A DNA stretch of 64,000 nucleotides from an uncultured Pseudomonadales bacterium (lineage in GTDB: Bacteria; Pseudomonadota; Gammaproteobacteria; Pseudomonadales; Cellvibrionaceae): contig CANLBN010000001.1 of assembly GCA_947488935.1 (NCBI GenBank), positions 62,001 to 126,000 of the forward strand, in the 5' to 3' direction. The notes beneath the pieces are model-generated. The model was not told the DNA's origin. It made no database searches and saw nothing but the letters and a program-made list of their open reading frames with translations. Both the position numbers and the translations under genes were made by a program. Position 1 is the stretch's first letter. Each line of letters begins with the position of its first letter. Below, in pieces: positions 19,031 through 31,512 of this stretch.

Positions 19031-20050
19031 TTGACTACCACCGAATCGAAAGGAAACCTAGCGCCCAAACAGCATAAACTAACGCTGTCTATTGAGTCGC
19101 TATCAACACAAGAACTCGCCAATCTCTGCGGCCAGTTCCAATCTCATTTGCAACAAATTGAGCAGCGCTTGGACGTTAATATTTTAAATCGTGGCAATGA
19201 TTTTTTAATCAGCGGCGAGCACTTATACACAGAGGCCGCCAGCAATATTTTACAAGCAGTCAGTAGCGAAATAAGTGACGGAAAAGAAATTCTACCCGAC
19301 GATGTTCACCTGTTAATTCAACAACATCACCCCGAACACCAGCAACATATTGATGACCAAAACACACAAAATACCAGCAATAATGTTGATCCTCTAATTA
19401 CACTGCGCACTAAAAAAGGCACAGTTAAACCTCGGGGCCGCAACCAACAATATTATGTGCGTGCCGTGTTGACCAATGATATTAATTTTGGCATTGGTCC
19501 TGCAGGTACAGGCAAAACCTACCTAGCTGTTGCCTGTGCTGTGCAAGCAATATTAAATGACGAAATAGAACGTATTTTATTGGTGAGACCCGCCGTAGAA
19601 GCTGGAGAAAAGCTGGGCTTTTTACCTGGGGATTTATCGCAAAAGGTCGATCCCTATTTGCGACCACTCTACGATGCGCTATATGAAATGCTCGGCTTTG
19701 AGACTGTTGATAAACTCATTGAACGCAATATTATCGAAGTCGCCCCACTCGCTTATATGCGCGGACGCACCCTGAACAACGCCTTTGTTATTTTGGACGA
19801 AAGCCAAAATACAACACGCGAGCAAATGAAAATGTTCCTCACACGTATTGGCTTTGGCACAACCGCTGTTATCAACGGCGACCCCACACAAATTGATTTA
19901 CCTCGGGGGCAACCTTCTGGGCTTAAGCACGCAGCTCAAGTACTGGAGGGTGTTGAAGGTATTAGCTTTACCCACTTCACCTCCAAGGATGTGGTGCGCC
20001 ACCCATTGGTACAGAAAATTGTCGATGCCTACGAGAAGGCCGATCAATGA
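19031..20050 (+). CDS. phoH: PhoH-like ATPase (YbeZ)
   Basis: A 339-aa cytoplasmic ATPase of the PhoH/YbeZ family, whose gene is linked to ybeY across proteobacteria; the two are thought to act together in RNA and ribosome quality control. Walker A is [11 protein letters not shown] (about residue 155) and Walker B is [12 protein letters not shown] low-complexity Gln/His-rich stretch (about 95-120) precedes the ATPase core. The start is TTG, with AAAGGT upstream. The gene ends in an ATGA overlap with ybeY, indicating translational coupling. Confidence 0.93.
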   Translation: MTTTESKGNLAPKQHKLTLSIESLSTQELANLCGQFQSHLQQIEQRLDVNILNRGNDFLISGEHLYTEAASNILQAVSSEISDGKEILPDDVHLLIQQHHPEHQQHIDDQNTQNTSNNVDPLITLRTKKGTVKPRGRNQQYYVRAVLTNDINFGIGPAGTGKTYLAVACAVQAILNDEIERILLVRPAVEAGEKLGFLPGDLSQKVDPYLRPLYDALYEMLGFETVDKLIERNIIEVAPLAYMRGRTLNNAFVILDESQNTTREQMKMFLTRIGFGTTAVINGDPTQIDLPRGQPSGLKHAAQVLEGVEGISFTHFTSKDVVRHPLVQKIVDAYEKADQ

Positions 20051-20514
20051 GTGAACACCTCGGCGACATCGAAGTTGACCTGCAAAATGCTTCCACAAGC
20101 TCAATACCTACCCAGCAAGACTTTTTAAAATGGGTAAGTCTTGCTTGCAAGCAACAAAAACCCAATGCTGAGGTCAGCATTCGAGTTGTTGAGAAAGACG
20201 AGAGCCAAGCACTCAACAAACAGTACAGGGGTAAAAACAAACCCACCAATGTACTGTCTTTTCCCGCAGAGTTTCCAGAGGGTGTCGATATTCCCTTTTT
20301 AGGCGACCTTGTTATTTGCGCACCCGTTGTTGTCAACGAGGCGACCGAGCAGCATAAAAAAATAGAGGCACACTGGGCGCATATGGTTATTCATGGAACG
20401 CTGCATTTACTGGGTTATGATCATATAGAAGACAGCGAGGCAGAAGAAATGGAGGCCATTGAGGCAGCATTGCTACAAAAGCTCGGACATCCATGCCCTT
20501 ACACAACAAATTAA
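20047..20514 (+). CDS. ybeY: Endoribonuclease YbeY (rRNA maturation factor)
   Basis: A 155-aa single-strand-specific zinc endoribonuclease needed for 16S rRNA 3'-end maturation and 70S quality control. The zinc-binding signature [11 protein letters not shown] is near residue 118, and the conserved [13 protein letters not shown] segment is near residue 60. The start codon overlaps the phoH stop as ATGA. The stop codon forms part of the TTAA target site of the MITE-like element that follows directly. Confidence 0.95.
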   Translation: MSEHLGDIEVDLQNASTSSIPTQQDFLKWVSLACKQQKPNAEVSIRVVEKDESQALNKQYRGKNKPTNVLSFPAEFPEGVDIPFLGDLVICAPVVVNEATEQHKKIEAHWAHMVIHGTLHLLGYDHIEDSEAEEMEAIEAALLQKLGHPCPYTTN

Positions 20515-20681
20515 GAAGCCTCTGAACAAGCCTGAACCCCCTATGAGAAAAAACAGCCTGACTTGAGGCAAAGATTGAAGGCAACAGCGAGAGCCTCAAA
20601 TAGGCTTATGCTCCTACATTACACCCACTACTACGTCCCTATAAGCAGCAAAAAACCATTCACGACTTGTTCATAGGCCCT
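20515..20681. mobile_element. 167-bp MITE-like element with IS5-type ends
   Basis: The left end GAAGCCTCTGAACAAG and the right end (reverse complement AGGGCCTATGAACAAG) share GCCTNTGAACAAG in 12 of 13 positions. The element is flanked by exact TTAA duplications at 20511-20514 and 20682-20685. Its ends resemble those of the element at 14991-15122 (shared CTCTGAACAAG), so both belong to one family. It fills most of the 295-bp gap between ybeY and corC; no coding capacity is visible. Confidence 0.6.
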
Positions 20682-20809
20682 TTAAGCATTTTATGAGACC
20701 GAAAGGTACTACTGACTAGGGCTGCGCGAGCTATAAACACATATTTGATAGTAGACGCCGCGCTCAGTCACTGCTAACATTTATGTCCATTCACTATTTA
20801 TGACAATTA

Positions 20810-21658
20810 ATGAACGACGAACCTCCAAGTAGTAACGGTCAGGAGAAATCTTGGCTTGAACGTCTGGCCTCTTCATTCTCCAGCGAGCCCAAATCTCAAG
20901 AAGAACTCCTTGAGGTAATACGCGAAGCAGCCTCAAATCAATTATTAGATCAGGAAGCCTTTGGTATTATTCAAGGTGCTCTTGGTGTATCTGGGCTTCA
21001 GGCACGCGAGATCATGATTCCTCGCTCACAAATGGTAACGGTAAACGTTGATGAGCCTCCTGAGGAATTTCTACCAAAAGTTATCGAATCAGGTCACTCT
21101 CGCTTCCCTGTTATTGGCGAAAACAGCGATGACATCAAAGGCATATTACTCGCAAAAGACTTATTACCCCTTATTCTTAGAGGGCATAAAGACTTTACAC
21201 TCGAATCGGTGATTCGCAACGCAACGATTATCCCTGAGAGTAAGCGCCTTAATATTTTATTACGTGAATTTCGAGAAAACCGCTACCACATGGCACTTGT
21301 GATCGACGAATACGGCGGCATCTCTGGGCTCATCACAATTGAAGATATTTTAGAAGAAATCGTTGGTGAAATTAGCGACGAAACAGACGACGAAAACGAC
21401 GACGTCTTTATTCGAAAAGTAGATGACAATGACTATATTGTAAAAGCGTTAACGCCAATAGAAGATTTTAACGAGTACTTTAACAGCGGCTTTAGCGATG
21501 AGGAATTTGATACAGTCGGTGGCCTTGTCATGCAAAACTTTGGTCATTTACCAAAGCGCAACGAAATAACCGAGCTAGAAAGTTTTTCTTTTAGAGTATT
21601 GTATTCTGATAATCGACAAATACATTTACTACGCTTAACACCACCTACCGTCGAATAA
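20810..21658 (+). CDS. corC: CorC/HlyC-family CBS-domain protein (YbeX)
   Basis: A 282-aa cytoplasmic protein with two CBS domains (about residues 65-125 and 135-190) and a C-terminal CorC_HlyC (transporter-associated) domain. The conserved segments REIMIPRSQM and LVIDEYGGISGLITIEDILE are visible. In enterobacteria the gene (ybeX/corC) lies between ybeY and lnt, as here, and is linked to magnesium/cobalt efflux and ribosome metabolism. The product lacks membrane segments, so it is an accessory factor, not the transporter. Confidence 0.93.
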   Translation: MNDEPPSSNGQEKSWLERLASSFSSEPKSQEELLEVIREAASNQLLDQEAFGIIQGALGVSGLQAREIMIPRSQMVTVNVDEPPEEFLPKVIESGHSRFPVIGENSDDIKGILLAKDLLPLILRGHKDFTLESVIRNATIIPESKRLNILLREFRENRYHMALVIDEYGGISGLITIEDILEEIVGEISDETDDENDDVFIRKVDDNDYIVKALTPIEDFNEYFNSGFSDEEFDTVGGLVMQNFGHLPKRNEITELESFSFRVLYSDNRQIHLLRLTPPTVE

Positions 21659-21669
21659 CTATAGCTAAC

Positions 21670-23148
21670 ATGCGCCCACTACTTTTACTTTTTTTAAGTG
21701 TTGTCGCTGGCGCATTAACAACGCTGGCCATTCCCCCGTTTAATTTTCCATGGTTAAGCATCGTCACTCTTGCTGCATTTGCTTATATACTCCATCAGCA
21801 ACACACTAAAAAGCAATTATTATCACACGCCTTTCTATTTGGCTTAGGCTTTTTCGGCACAGGCGTCTCTTGGGTTTTTGTCAGCATTCACGAATTCGGG
21901 GCTGCACCAGTACCTTTGGCAGTGTTAATGACTAGCGCCTTTGTAGCAACAATAGCCATTGCATTTGCACTACCTTTTATTCTGTTGAATTTTTTCAAAG
22001 CATCCGAGTGGCGCCTACTTTTAGGTTTTCCGGTTGTCTGGGTACTGAGTGAATGGTTACGCGGCTGGATATTTACAGGGTTCCCTTGGCTATATGTTGG
22101 CTATAGTCAATTATCGACTCCCTTGGTTGGCTGGGCACCCATTGGCGGCGTACTTTTTATCAGCTTACTCACCGCATTTACTGGCAGTATGATTGCCAAT
22201 GCTTGCCTAAAATCGAGCCAACTAAACCCTAAATTATTATCGGCCTTAGTTGTTATTATTTTTTGGAGTGAAGGCAAAGCATTAACAGATGTTGATTGGA
22301 CAGACCCTGCAGGCGAAGAAATATCCGTCGGTCTTATCCAACCTAACATATCACAATCGCTTAAATGGTCACCCGAATACCGACAACCCACATTAGATAT
22401 TTTATCCTCGCTCTCCGATGACCTTTGGGACAATGACTTGGTAGTCTGGCCTGAAGCCGCTATACCCGATGTGTATTCTGGCTCTCAGGATTTTTTAGAC
22501 ACAATGCATCAAAAAGCAAGCGACACCAATACCGCATTGATAACGGGGATTCTTTATGATGATCAACAAAAATATTTTAATAGCTTACTTGGCCTAGGAG
22601 AGGCTAGCGGTTTATATTTCAAGCAACGTCTTGTACCCTTTGGTGAATACGTACCACTGGAGTCGATGCTGCGTGGCCTCATTGATTTTTTTGACCTTCC
22701 TGCCTCTATTATTTCTATTGGTCCAGAAAACCAGCCCGCAATCCAAATGAATCAATACCATATTGCCAGCGCTATTTGTTACGAGATTGTCTATCCATCA
22801 CTGATCGCCGAACTGGCTAAAGATTCTCATTTTATTATTACTGTTAGTAACGATGCTTGGTTTGGAGAGTCTATAGGTCCGCTACAACACTTTCATATGG
22901 CACGTATGCGCGCCATAGAAACCGGACGTTATGTTATTCGCTCAACTAATAATGGGGTCAGCGCAATCATAGCACCCAATGGTGAGGTAACAGCTCAAAG
23001 TGATCAATTTATAAAAACATCTCTGGAAGGAACAGTAACGCCAATGCAAGGAAACACACCCTACCTGATTTGGAAGGATTACTTAACCCTCGCTTTTTTA
23101 TTATTATTAACAGGTTTATTTATTTTTCTCGAAAGAAGAGACCGATAA
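21670..23148 (+). CDS. lnt: Apolipoprotein N-acyltransferase
   Basis: Inner-membrane enzyme that adds the third acyl chain to the N-terminal cysteine of lipoproteins. The 492-aa product has about six N-terminal membrane helices, a periplasmic carbon-nitrogen hydrolase domain (about 220-465) and a C-terminal helix. The catalytic triad is visible: Glu in VVWPEAAIP, Lys in YFKQRLVPFGEY and Cys in SAICYEIVYP. It lies 11 bases after corC, in the usual order. Many lipoproteins in this window (OmpA-like, YceI, LptE) are its expected substrates. Confidence 0.95.
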   Translation: MRPLLLLFLSVVAGALTTLAIPPFNFPWLSIVTLAAFAYILHQQHTKKQLLSHAFLFGLGFFGTGVSWVFVSIHEFGAAPVPLAVLMTSAFVATIAIAFALPFILLNFFKASEWRLLLGFPVVWVLSEWLRGWIFTGFPWLYVGYSQLSTPLVGWAPIGGVLFISLLTAFTGSMIANACLKSSQLNPKLLSALVVIIFWSEGKALTDVDWTDPAGEEISVGLIQPNISQSLKWSPEYRQPTLDILSSLSDDLWDNDLVVWPEAAIPDVYSGSQDFLDTMHQKASDTNTALITGILYDDQQKYFNSLLGLGEASGLYFKQRLVPFGEYVPLESMLRGLIDFFDLPASIISIGPENQPAIQMNQYHIASAICYEIVYPSLIAELAKDSHFIITVSNDAWFGESIGPLQHFHMARMRAIETGRYVIRSTNNGVSAIIAPNGEVTAQSDQFIKTSLEGTVTPMQGNTPYLIWKDYLTLAFLLLLTGLFIFLERRDR

Positions 23149-23228
23149 ACTTCTATAACATGCGGGATAAAAATCTATTGCATTGAACTGAACACTATCA
23201 AGTGAGTATCTTTCAATGAGTGAACAAA

Positions 23229-23594
23229 CTATGCAACCAGTGACTCTTTAAGTAAGTCCGATAAGTAAGATTTTTTTTGTAAAGACAAGACTGAGCACTG
23301 ACTATCAACTGGAGTGCCGGCAACCCAATTAAATTTCCAGTCATACCACACTTCACTCTTTTCTTTTTCATTGCGCATTTCGATCAAAGAAAATCCTTGC
23401 GCAAGAGGTTCACAAGATTGGCGCAATTGATGAGCAATGTATTCAGCATTTTTAGCAAACATTGAGGCGTGCGTATTTTTAGGCAGTGTCAGTAAAAGAT
23501 AAATATGCCCCGCCGAAACTTTTAATGGATGCACTAATACATCCATTGCATCACCTAAACGGTTTTTCAACGAAACTTTTCTAAATGAGTGCAT
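23229..23594 (-). CDS. Hypothetical protein
   Basis: A 121-aa protein I do not recognise. It has no signal peptide or membrane helix; the central region reads like a single alpha/beta domain (AGHIYLLLTLPKN, VWYDWKFNWVAG). It starts with ATG and is convergent with lnt. Codon use resembles its neighbours, and the open frame is not an antisense shadow of another gene, so I take it as real. Confidence 0.55.
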   Translation of the reverse strand: MHSFRKVSLKNRLGDAMDVLVHPLKVSAGHIYLLLTLPKNTHASMFAKNAEYIAHQLRQSCEPLAQGFSLIEMRNEKEKSEVWYDWKFNWVAGTPVDSQCSVLSLQKKSYLSDLLKESLVA

Positions 23595-23830
23595 AGCTTT
23601 ACTTTAAAATCAACCTATTAATAAACTTTTTATTGCCGCATAAATCCACAAAAAATAAGAATATAAGGACAACCTTTGAGCTAGTATAATGAAATAAAAT
23701 AAAGAGTGAAACAGAAAAACAGGTAAGGGACTACTCAAAATAAAAATATGATAAGTAGTCTTACTTTTTAAACACAAAGAAATTTAAAAATGGAATTCTT
23801 AGACTCATAAGCTATATTTTTTTGCAAAAA

Positions 23831-24637
23831 TCATTTAAAGAGCCAATAAAATAAAAGCCCCAAATATTCATGTAAAGCAATATAACTCTGATGAAGATAA
23901 CTCGCTCTTGGCAACCAATCATCCCACCAACCATACCAAGGCTCAGTTTTAGATTGTAAGCGGCTACTAAAAAAGCCTGTTGCCATAGGGATAACATCCA
24001 CACCCGCCTGCACAAAGGCATACTGCGCACGGCGCATATGGTAGGCATGGGTCACCAACAATACCGTCGAAAAATCATTTGCCTTTAAAAGCGTTGCGGT
24101 ATTACGTGCATTTTGCCATGTATCGCGACTTGCGGGCTCCGCTATTACATAGTCAATGGCAAACTCCTGCTGTAAAACATCGGCCGCCATTTGCGCCTCA
24201 GAGACAAGCTCATAGGGCTTAACCACACCACCAGAAACAACAACAGGTAGCTGCCTTCCACTTATATCAACACGCTTACGTGCAAGATAAGCCCCATAAC
24301 GCAGGCGCCATAAAGCATGATGACTCAATTGATCTTTGCCATCAAATTCTGGCGCCAAACGCAGTCTCCCGCCGCCCAACACAATCACAGCACTTGCCTT
24401 TGATTGATGGGCCAAAGAGGCTTGTTTTACAAAGGGAGACTCTAGCCATAAAAACAACGCCTCGCTGACAATAGGCATGGATAAAAGCAACAAACTCGAT
24501 ACTGCAAGCGCTAGCGATAATTTTGCGAGCCGCTTAAAACTCCGCCAACATATCCATGCAAAAAGGATCATTAAAAGCTGTATTGCGGGGGGTAAGAGTA
24601 AGGTTTTAAATAGGGTAACGAACAATTTTGACTCCAA
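23831..24637 (-). CDS. YdcF/ElyC-family DUF218 protein
   Basis: A 268-aa inner-membrane protein with two N-terminal membrane helices (about 12-30 and 38-60) and a periplasmic DUF218 domain. Family signatures are ASAVIVLGGGR, a SGG motif (VVVSGGVVKPYE), the TWQNARNTA segment and VTHAYHMRRAQ. E. coli ElyC of this family affects peptidoglycan and undecaprenyl-phosphate use in the envelope. The start is an in-frame TTG and could lie a few codons further in. It is divergent from leuS. Confidence 0.85.
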   Translation of the reverse strand: MESKLFVTLFKTLLLPPAIQLLMILFAWICWRSFKRLAKLSLALAVSSLLLLSMPIVSEALFLWLESPFVKQASLAHQSKASAVIVLGGGRLRLAPEFDGKDQLSHHALWRLRYGAYLARKRVDISGRQLPVVVSGGVVKPYELVSEAQMAADVLQQEFAIDYVIAEPASRDTWQNARNTATLLKANDFSTVLLVTHAYHMRRAQYAFVQAGVDVIPMATGFFSSRLQSKTEPWYGWWDDWLPRASYLHQSYIALHEYLGLLFYWLFK

Positions 24638-24719
24638 GCCGTTGCTATCGGCACTATTATCGACACGACTATCATCACTACGCGCTCATTAACTATCGCT
24701 TAGGCGGCATGATTGGGCG

Positions 24720-24725
24720 TATAAT
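24720..24725 (+). promoter_or_regulatory. Possible -10 element upstream of leuS
   Basis: TATAAT, 40 bases before the leuS ATG, forms a perfect sigma-70 -10 hexamer in the gap shared with the divergent ydcF-like gene. I see no good -35 hexamer at 16-18 bases spacing, so the call rests on the -10 alone. Confidence 0.4.
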
Positions 24726-24749
24726 GGTCCATTAATTTTTATATTTTAA

Positions 24750-27368
<2,619 letters not shown>

Positions 27369-27399
27369 ATTAATAGAGATACCTAGCGGACACCTGATT

Positions 27400-27912
27400 A
27401 TGAACAAACTCTTGCGCCTTACTGCTATGACTTGCTTTGCTCTGATATTAGCCAGCTGTAGTGGTTGGCATTTACGTGGCAGCGAAAACGCCAGCTTATC
27501 ACTCTCTAGCCGCGTTTTTTTAAGTGGGCAACCTAGCCAGACTTATCTTATTGTCGAACAAAGCCTAGAGCGCAAGCAACTGCTTGATTCTGCATTTAAT
27601 AGCGAGTTGTTACTAACGATTGAGCCCGAAAGAATTAGCCGCCGAAGTGCTTCGGTTAACTCAGACTCAACCACCGCTGAATTTGAATTAACCTTAAAAC
27701 TCAATTACGAGATTCGCGATAACCAGAAAAATATATTACGACCTAAAACTGAAATAGAGCTGGTACGCTCCTATAATTTTAACCAGAATGATATTGGTAG
27801 TAGCGACAAAGAAGACGCCATACTACGTCGAGACTTACAACGAGCCGCTGCCAGACAGATCATCCAGCAACTGACAATCCTTGATGGAATTAGAAACAAA
27901 ACAAGCGAATAG
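27400..27912 (+). CDS. lptE: LPS-assembly lipoprotein LptE
   Basis: Outer-membrane lipoprotein that plugs the LptD barrel and helps place lipopolysaccharide on the cell surface. The 170-aa product has a lipoprotein signal with lipobox LASC and the conserved GWHLRG right after the cysteine. An earlier in-frame start at 27355 would overlap leuS and put extra residues before the signal peptide, so the ATG at 27400 is chosen. Low conservation is usual for LptE, but the position between leuS and holA settles the identity. Confidence 0.93.
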   Translation: MNKLLRLTAMTCFALILASCSGWHLRGSENASLSLSSRVFLSGQPSQTYLIVEQSLERKQLLDSAFNSELLLTIEPERISRRSASVNSDSTTAEFELTLKLNYEIRDNQKNILRPKTEIELVRSYNFNQNDIGSSDKEDAILRRDLQRAAARQIIQQLTILDGIRNKTSE

Positions 27913-27926
27913 ATAGATCAGCACTT

Positions 27927-28976
27927 ATGGCTAAACTACGCATCGACCAACTCAGTAGGCACTTACAACAAGAGCTAGCACCCGTCTACTTAATTAGTGG
28001 TGATGAGACATTAGTTGTGGAAGAAAGTAGTGATGAGGTAAGACGCAAAGCTGTTAACAATGGCTACACAGAAAGGGAGCGCTATTTTGTTGACAAACAA
28101 TTTGATTGGTCACAATTACTCACCGCGTCAAGCAGCTTATCACTTTTTAGTGAAAAGAAAATTATAGAATTACGCTTTGAGAAACCTAAACCAGGCGATA
28201 AAGGTAGCAAGGCGATTTGTGAGTACTTAGACAATCCAAACCCCGATAATTGCCTAATCATTGTAACGCCAAAATTAGATGCCGGCACAGGGCGCAGCAA
28301 ATGGGTGAAGCTAATAGAAAAGCAAGGTGTTTGGCTACCTGTATGGCCAGTATCACGCGCACAACTACCACGCTGGCTAGATCAACGCGTGAAAAAAATA
28401 GGCCTAACAGCCGATAGCAATAGTATTGAGCTATTAGCCACACGCACCGAAGGTAATTTATTAGCCGCGCACCAAGAGATAGAAAAACTTAAATTACTGA
28501 GTGTAGATGGATACTTAACACCAGAATTAATTGCTGGTGCCGTTGCCGATAGCGCTCGCTACGATGTGTTTGGGCTTATCGATAAAATATTGCTTGGTGA
28601 CACCCGTGAAGCGGTTAAAAACCTACAGGGTTTAAAAACAGAGGGCACAGAACCCACTGTTATTTTATGGGCACTTGCAAGAGAAATACGGTCTCTTATT
28701 ACGGTGAGTAATAATATTGAACAAGGCCAGAATTTTAACTGGGCTGCAAAACAAGCCGGCGTGTGGGACAAACGCCAAGGGCTTTTTCAGCAAGCCCTAC
28801 GCCGGTTAAACATCAAAACACTACACCGCCTACTAAGGCAGGCAAACATTATCGACAAATCGATAAAAGGCTTGCATAGTATGAAACCATGGGATGGGTT
28901 ATTAGATATCGTGCTTAATTTTACGAATGCACAAAGCCTTAATGAAACTAACCTACGATTATCTTTACAGTCATAA
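27927..28976 (+). CDS. holA: DNA polymerase III subunit delta
   Basis: The clamp-loader wrench that opens the beta sliding clamp. The 349-aa chain shows the delta-family start (LSRHLQQELAPVYLISGDE), the ERYFVDKQFDW segment and the region SARYDVFGLIDKILLGD near residue 208, followed by the C-terminal collar domain. It follows lptE by 14 bases, in the standard order. Confidence 0.95.
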   Translation: MAKLRIDQLSRHLQQELAPVYLISGDETLVVEESSDEVRRKAVNNGYTERERYFVDKQFDWSQLLTASSSLSLFSEKKIIELRFEKPKPGDKGSKAICEYLDNPNPDNCLIIVTPKLDAGTGRSKWVKLIEKQGVWLPVWPVSRAQLPRWLDQRVKKIGLTADSNSIELLATRTEGNLLAAHQEIEKLKLLSVDGYLTPELIAGAVADSARYDVFGLIDKILLGDTREAVKNLQGLKTEGTEPTVILWALAREIRSLITVSNNIEQGQNFNWAAKQAGVWDKRQGLFQQALRRLNIKTLHRLLRQANIIDKSIKGLHSMKPWDGLLDIVLNFTNAQSLNETNLRLSLQS

Positions 28977-29006
28977 CCCGCTAACTATTTATTTTATCAC
29001 CCTATT

Positions 29007-29321
29007 ATGATTCAAAAACTAAAGACAAAACAGGACGTCCGCGACGAAATGGAGCGAGAAATTTCTCAATACCTTAATGGTGGAGGAGAGATAAACAAAG
29101 TACAGCAAGGGATAAGTGGGCGCGAAAACAACAGCAATTTAAACCAAACTATTCCCTTTGTAGAGGGAGAAAAGCAAACACGCACGCCATTGACCCAAAC
29201 AGTAAAAGACCTTGACGAACGCAAGAATAAAAAGAAATCGACAGCTGCGCCAGTACACAGGCCTAGAAAAAAAATTATCTACGACGACTTTGGCGAAGCT
29301 ATTCGAGAGATTTGGGAATAA
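29007..29321 (+). CDS. Small conserved basic protein of unknown function
   Basis: A 104-aa charged protein with a disordered middle (N/Q/K-rich) between a helical N-terminus (DVRDEMEREISQYLNGGGE) and a sharply conserved-looking C-terminal tail (KKIIYDDFGEAIREIWE). I associate this N-/C-terminal pattern with small uncharacterised gammaproteobacterial proteins, but can name no function. It starts 31 bases after holA on the same strand and may be the last gene of that operon. Confidence 0.6.
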   Translation: MIQKLKTKQDVRDEMEREISQYLNGGGEINKVQQGISGRENNSNLNQTIPFVEGEKQTRTPLTQTVKDLDERKNKKKSTAAPVHRPRKKIIYDDFGEAIREIWE

Positions 29322-29363
29322 GCCTACCAGCAGACACCCCCCAGTACTTATTACTGTTTTTCT

Positions 29364-31289
29364 CTAATTCTCAGGGTACTGTGTCCAACCACTTAACCAA
29401 TTTTCGTTTCTTGCGCTAGGCTTAACAGCGCCAGCATAATTTGCTGTGACATCCCAAAAATTGTCTCTAGGAAACGAAGTTAATAGGCCGTTGGCCGGTG
29501 AATTATCACGCGGGATGATATTGAAAGACAGCTGATTTTGTGTCGACACCAATAATGGATTTACATCCAAAGAGACCGCCTTTTGCGCACGCATAAAGTC
29601 TCGCTCACTAAAGCCGCCATCGTCGTCTTTTTCATCACTGAATGGACTCTTGCCATCGAGCCCTATATTGAAAATAAAGCTATTGCTAAAGCGTATATCG
29701 CCGCTATTGGCAAGGTCAACAGTGGCTTCATCTCGTATATCCAAAAACTCATTAGTGTGCCCCGTAACAATAAAGTTATGAAAACTCCCCGCTGTGCCAC
29801 GACGCAGATTCATTGCGCGCTGGACTTTTTGGGGTGCACTCGCACCAAGCATTGTTACGTTGTACATTGTCGGATTCGATCTGGGCAGGGCCTGATGATT
29901 GTCATCCCAGTTATCGGCTTCAAAGCCGTTGTCGCCGGCATCGTTATACTGCTGTATTACCATAAACTGCACGCGACCGCGCCAACCCATGTCCCAGTCG
30001 AGCGAATCATCACGTGCACCTGTGATAACAATATTTTTTAAGTCAGCAGTACCACCAAACATTTCAATTCCATCATCAAAGGCTCGATGAACTTGAATAT
30101 GATTAACGACTGTCTGACGACCGCAGCCGCCCATTGTCAAGCCATTGAGCTCGTTATCTTTAAACACCTCGAGACCGGCAAATTCTATGCGTACATATTC
30201 AAGAACACCACAACTGTCGTTGTCGTCGTTGCCACCAAACTGCCCTCTGATGTCGCTTTTGGTAATACCTTCAATACTGTTAATACCTTGATTAATTCTG
30301 GCATTACCAAGTAAGACCAAACCACCCCAATCGCCTCGGCGTCTTTCACCGACTTTCTTGGCACTGGTAAATACGATGGGCGCATGCTTCGAGCCACGCG
30401 CGTTAATTTTAGCGTTCTTGGTCACGATTAACCCCGAGGCAAAACCGCCTCGAATACGGGTTCCGGGCTCGATTGTTAATACAGCATCCCCTTCGACAAA
30501 AACAGGACCACTCAAAATATATGTTGTCTCGGCATGCCAAGTGGTATCAAAAGTGATTGCGCCACTCACAACAATTTCTGCTGGGCGCAATGGAGCTACT
30601 ATTGCATTTTTATTCACATTTGTATTATTTTTATCAACGTTAAAGTAAAAACCAATAGATAGTGCAGCAATAAAAAAAGCCCCAGCTATAGTTATAGGCC
30701 ACTTGCTTCTTTTAGTATTAGTTGACTCAAATAATATTTTTTTATCTTTCTCCTCTAAAAAGATATTCTCGAAGGCTATAAGGGGTATACGCCCTTCTTT
30801 AACATAGACATCTATCAGCCTAAGCTTTTCATTTTCTTTAATATTGCCACTAGTATCAAGTAGCTTGCGAAAACACCGCCGTAATTCGCCATCCCAATCA
30901 ATATAGCCAGCTTTACCCTGCGATAGATACAAATCTTTCTCTATAGAATTTTTTTCATCGATTGCCAACGAACCAACACTAGCAATATTATCTAACTCTT
31001 CTCTATCCAAAAAACTAAGAGGCCCCTTAGTTAACTTACTAGCAAGTAGATGACGATAATTTTTTGAATTATCCCCATACACTAGGCACACATTATCTTG
31101 GGTTCTTAATTCACTTAGCTCGGCCGCGATATTATTCAATATTAGATCATCCTGATTACTTGCAACATCAAGATATTTATCTAATCCAGTAGGCTTTTCA
31201 ATCAAGTCAAAAAAGAATAACTCATTGCCAGTTACACGCCTAAATTCTTCAATGAACGTCCATAACTTTAGTCTTATATTTTTATCCAA
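29364..31289 (-). CDS. Membrane-anchored protein with C-terminal beta-helix domain
   Basis: A 641-aa protein with three parts. Residues 1-190 are a soluble, highly charged region I do not recognise. Residues about 193-213 (KWPITIAGAFFIAALSIGFY) are a single membrane helix. Residues about 225-641 are a secreted-type, right-handed beta-helix region rich in G, N and D, with IEPGTRIRGG, APIVFTSAKKVGERRRGDWG and DDGIEMFGGTADLKN. The C-terminal part resembles large surface proteins of Bacteroidetes and marine gammaproteobacteria that normally start with a signal peptide or lipobox. Here it is joined through a helix to a cytoplasmic domain, giving a type II topology. It stands alone. Confidence 0.7.
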   Translation of the reverse strand: MDKNIRLKLWTFIEEFRRVTGNELFFFDLIEKPTGLDKYLDVASNQDDLILNNIAAELSELRTQDNVCLVYGDNSKNYRHLLASKLTKGPLSFLDREELDNIASVGSLAIDEKNSIEKDLYLSQGKAGYIDWDGELRRCFRKLLDTSGNIKENEKLRLIDVYVKEGRIPLIAFENIFLEEKDKKILFESTNTKRSKWPITIAGAFFIAALSIGFYFNVDKNNTNVNKNAIVAPLRPAEIVVSGAITFDTTWHAETTYILSGPVFVEGDAVLTIEPGTRIRGGFASGLIVTKNAKINARGSKHAPIVFTSAKKVGERRRGDWGGLVLLGNARINQGINSIEGITKSDIRGQFGGNDDNDSCGVLEYVRIEFAGLEVFKDNELNGLTMGGCGRQTVVNHIQVHRAFDDGIEMFGGTADLKNIVITGARDDSLDWDMGWRGRVQFMVIQQYNDAGDNGFEADNWDDNHQALPRSNPTMYNVTMLGASAPQKVQRAMNLRRGTAGSFHNFIVTGHTNEFLDIRDEATVDLANSGDIRFSNSFIFNIGLDGKSPFSDEKDDDGGFSERDFMRAQKAVSLDVNPLLVSTQNQLSFNIIPRDNSPANGLLTSFPRDNFWDVTANYAGAVKPSARNENWLSGWTQYPEN

Positions 31290-31512
31290 AACACTCCCTC
31301 TATATTATAATTTTCTGACACAATACTCTGTTTTACATCACGAGCTGGCGAATCATACTATTACAAGATTATTTCATTATTGTGACAAGCAATTACACTA
31401 AAGAGGAAGGATCCTTAATCTATTTGGAGTTAAAATTGATCCAAAAGGCTAGTAGAAACGTAAAAATTCCTTACATAAATATGACATAAGTTTTTAAAAG
31501 GATATAAGCTAA

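Noticed and set aside
23729..23772. GACTACT/AGTAGTC inverted repeat followed by TTACTTTTT
   Set aside because: Seven-base stem with an 18-base loop; position between two same-strand genes on the other strand gives no support.
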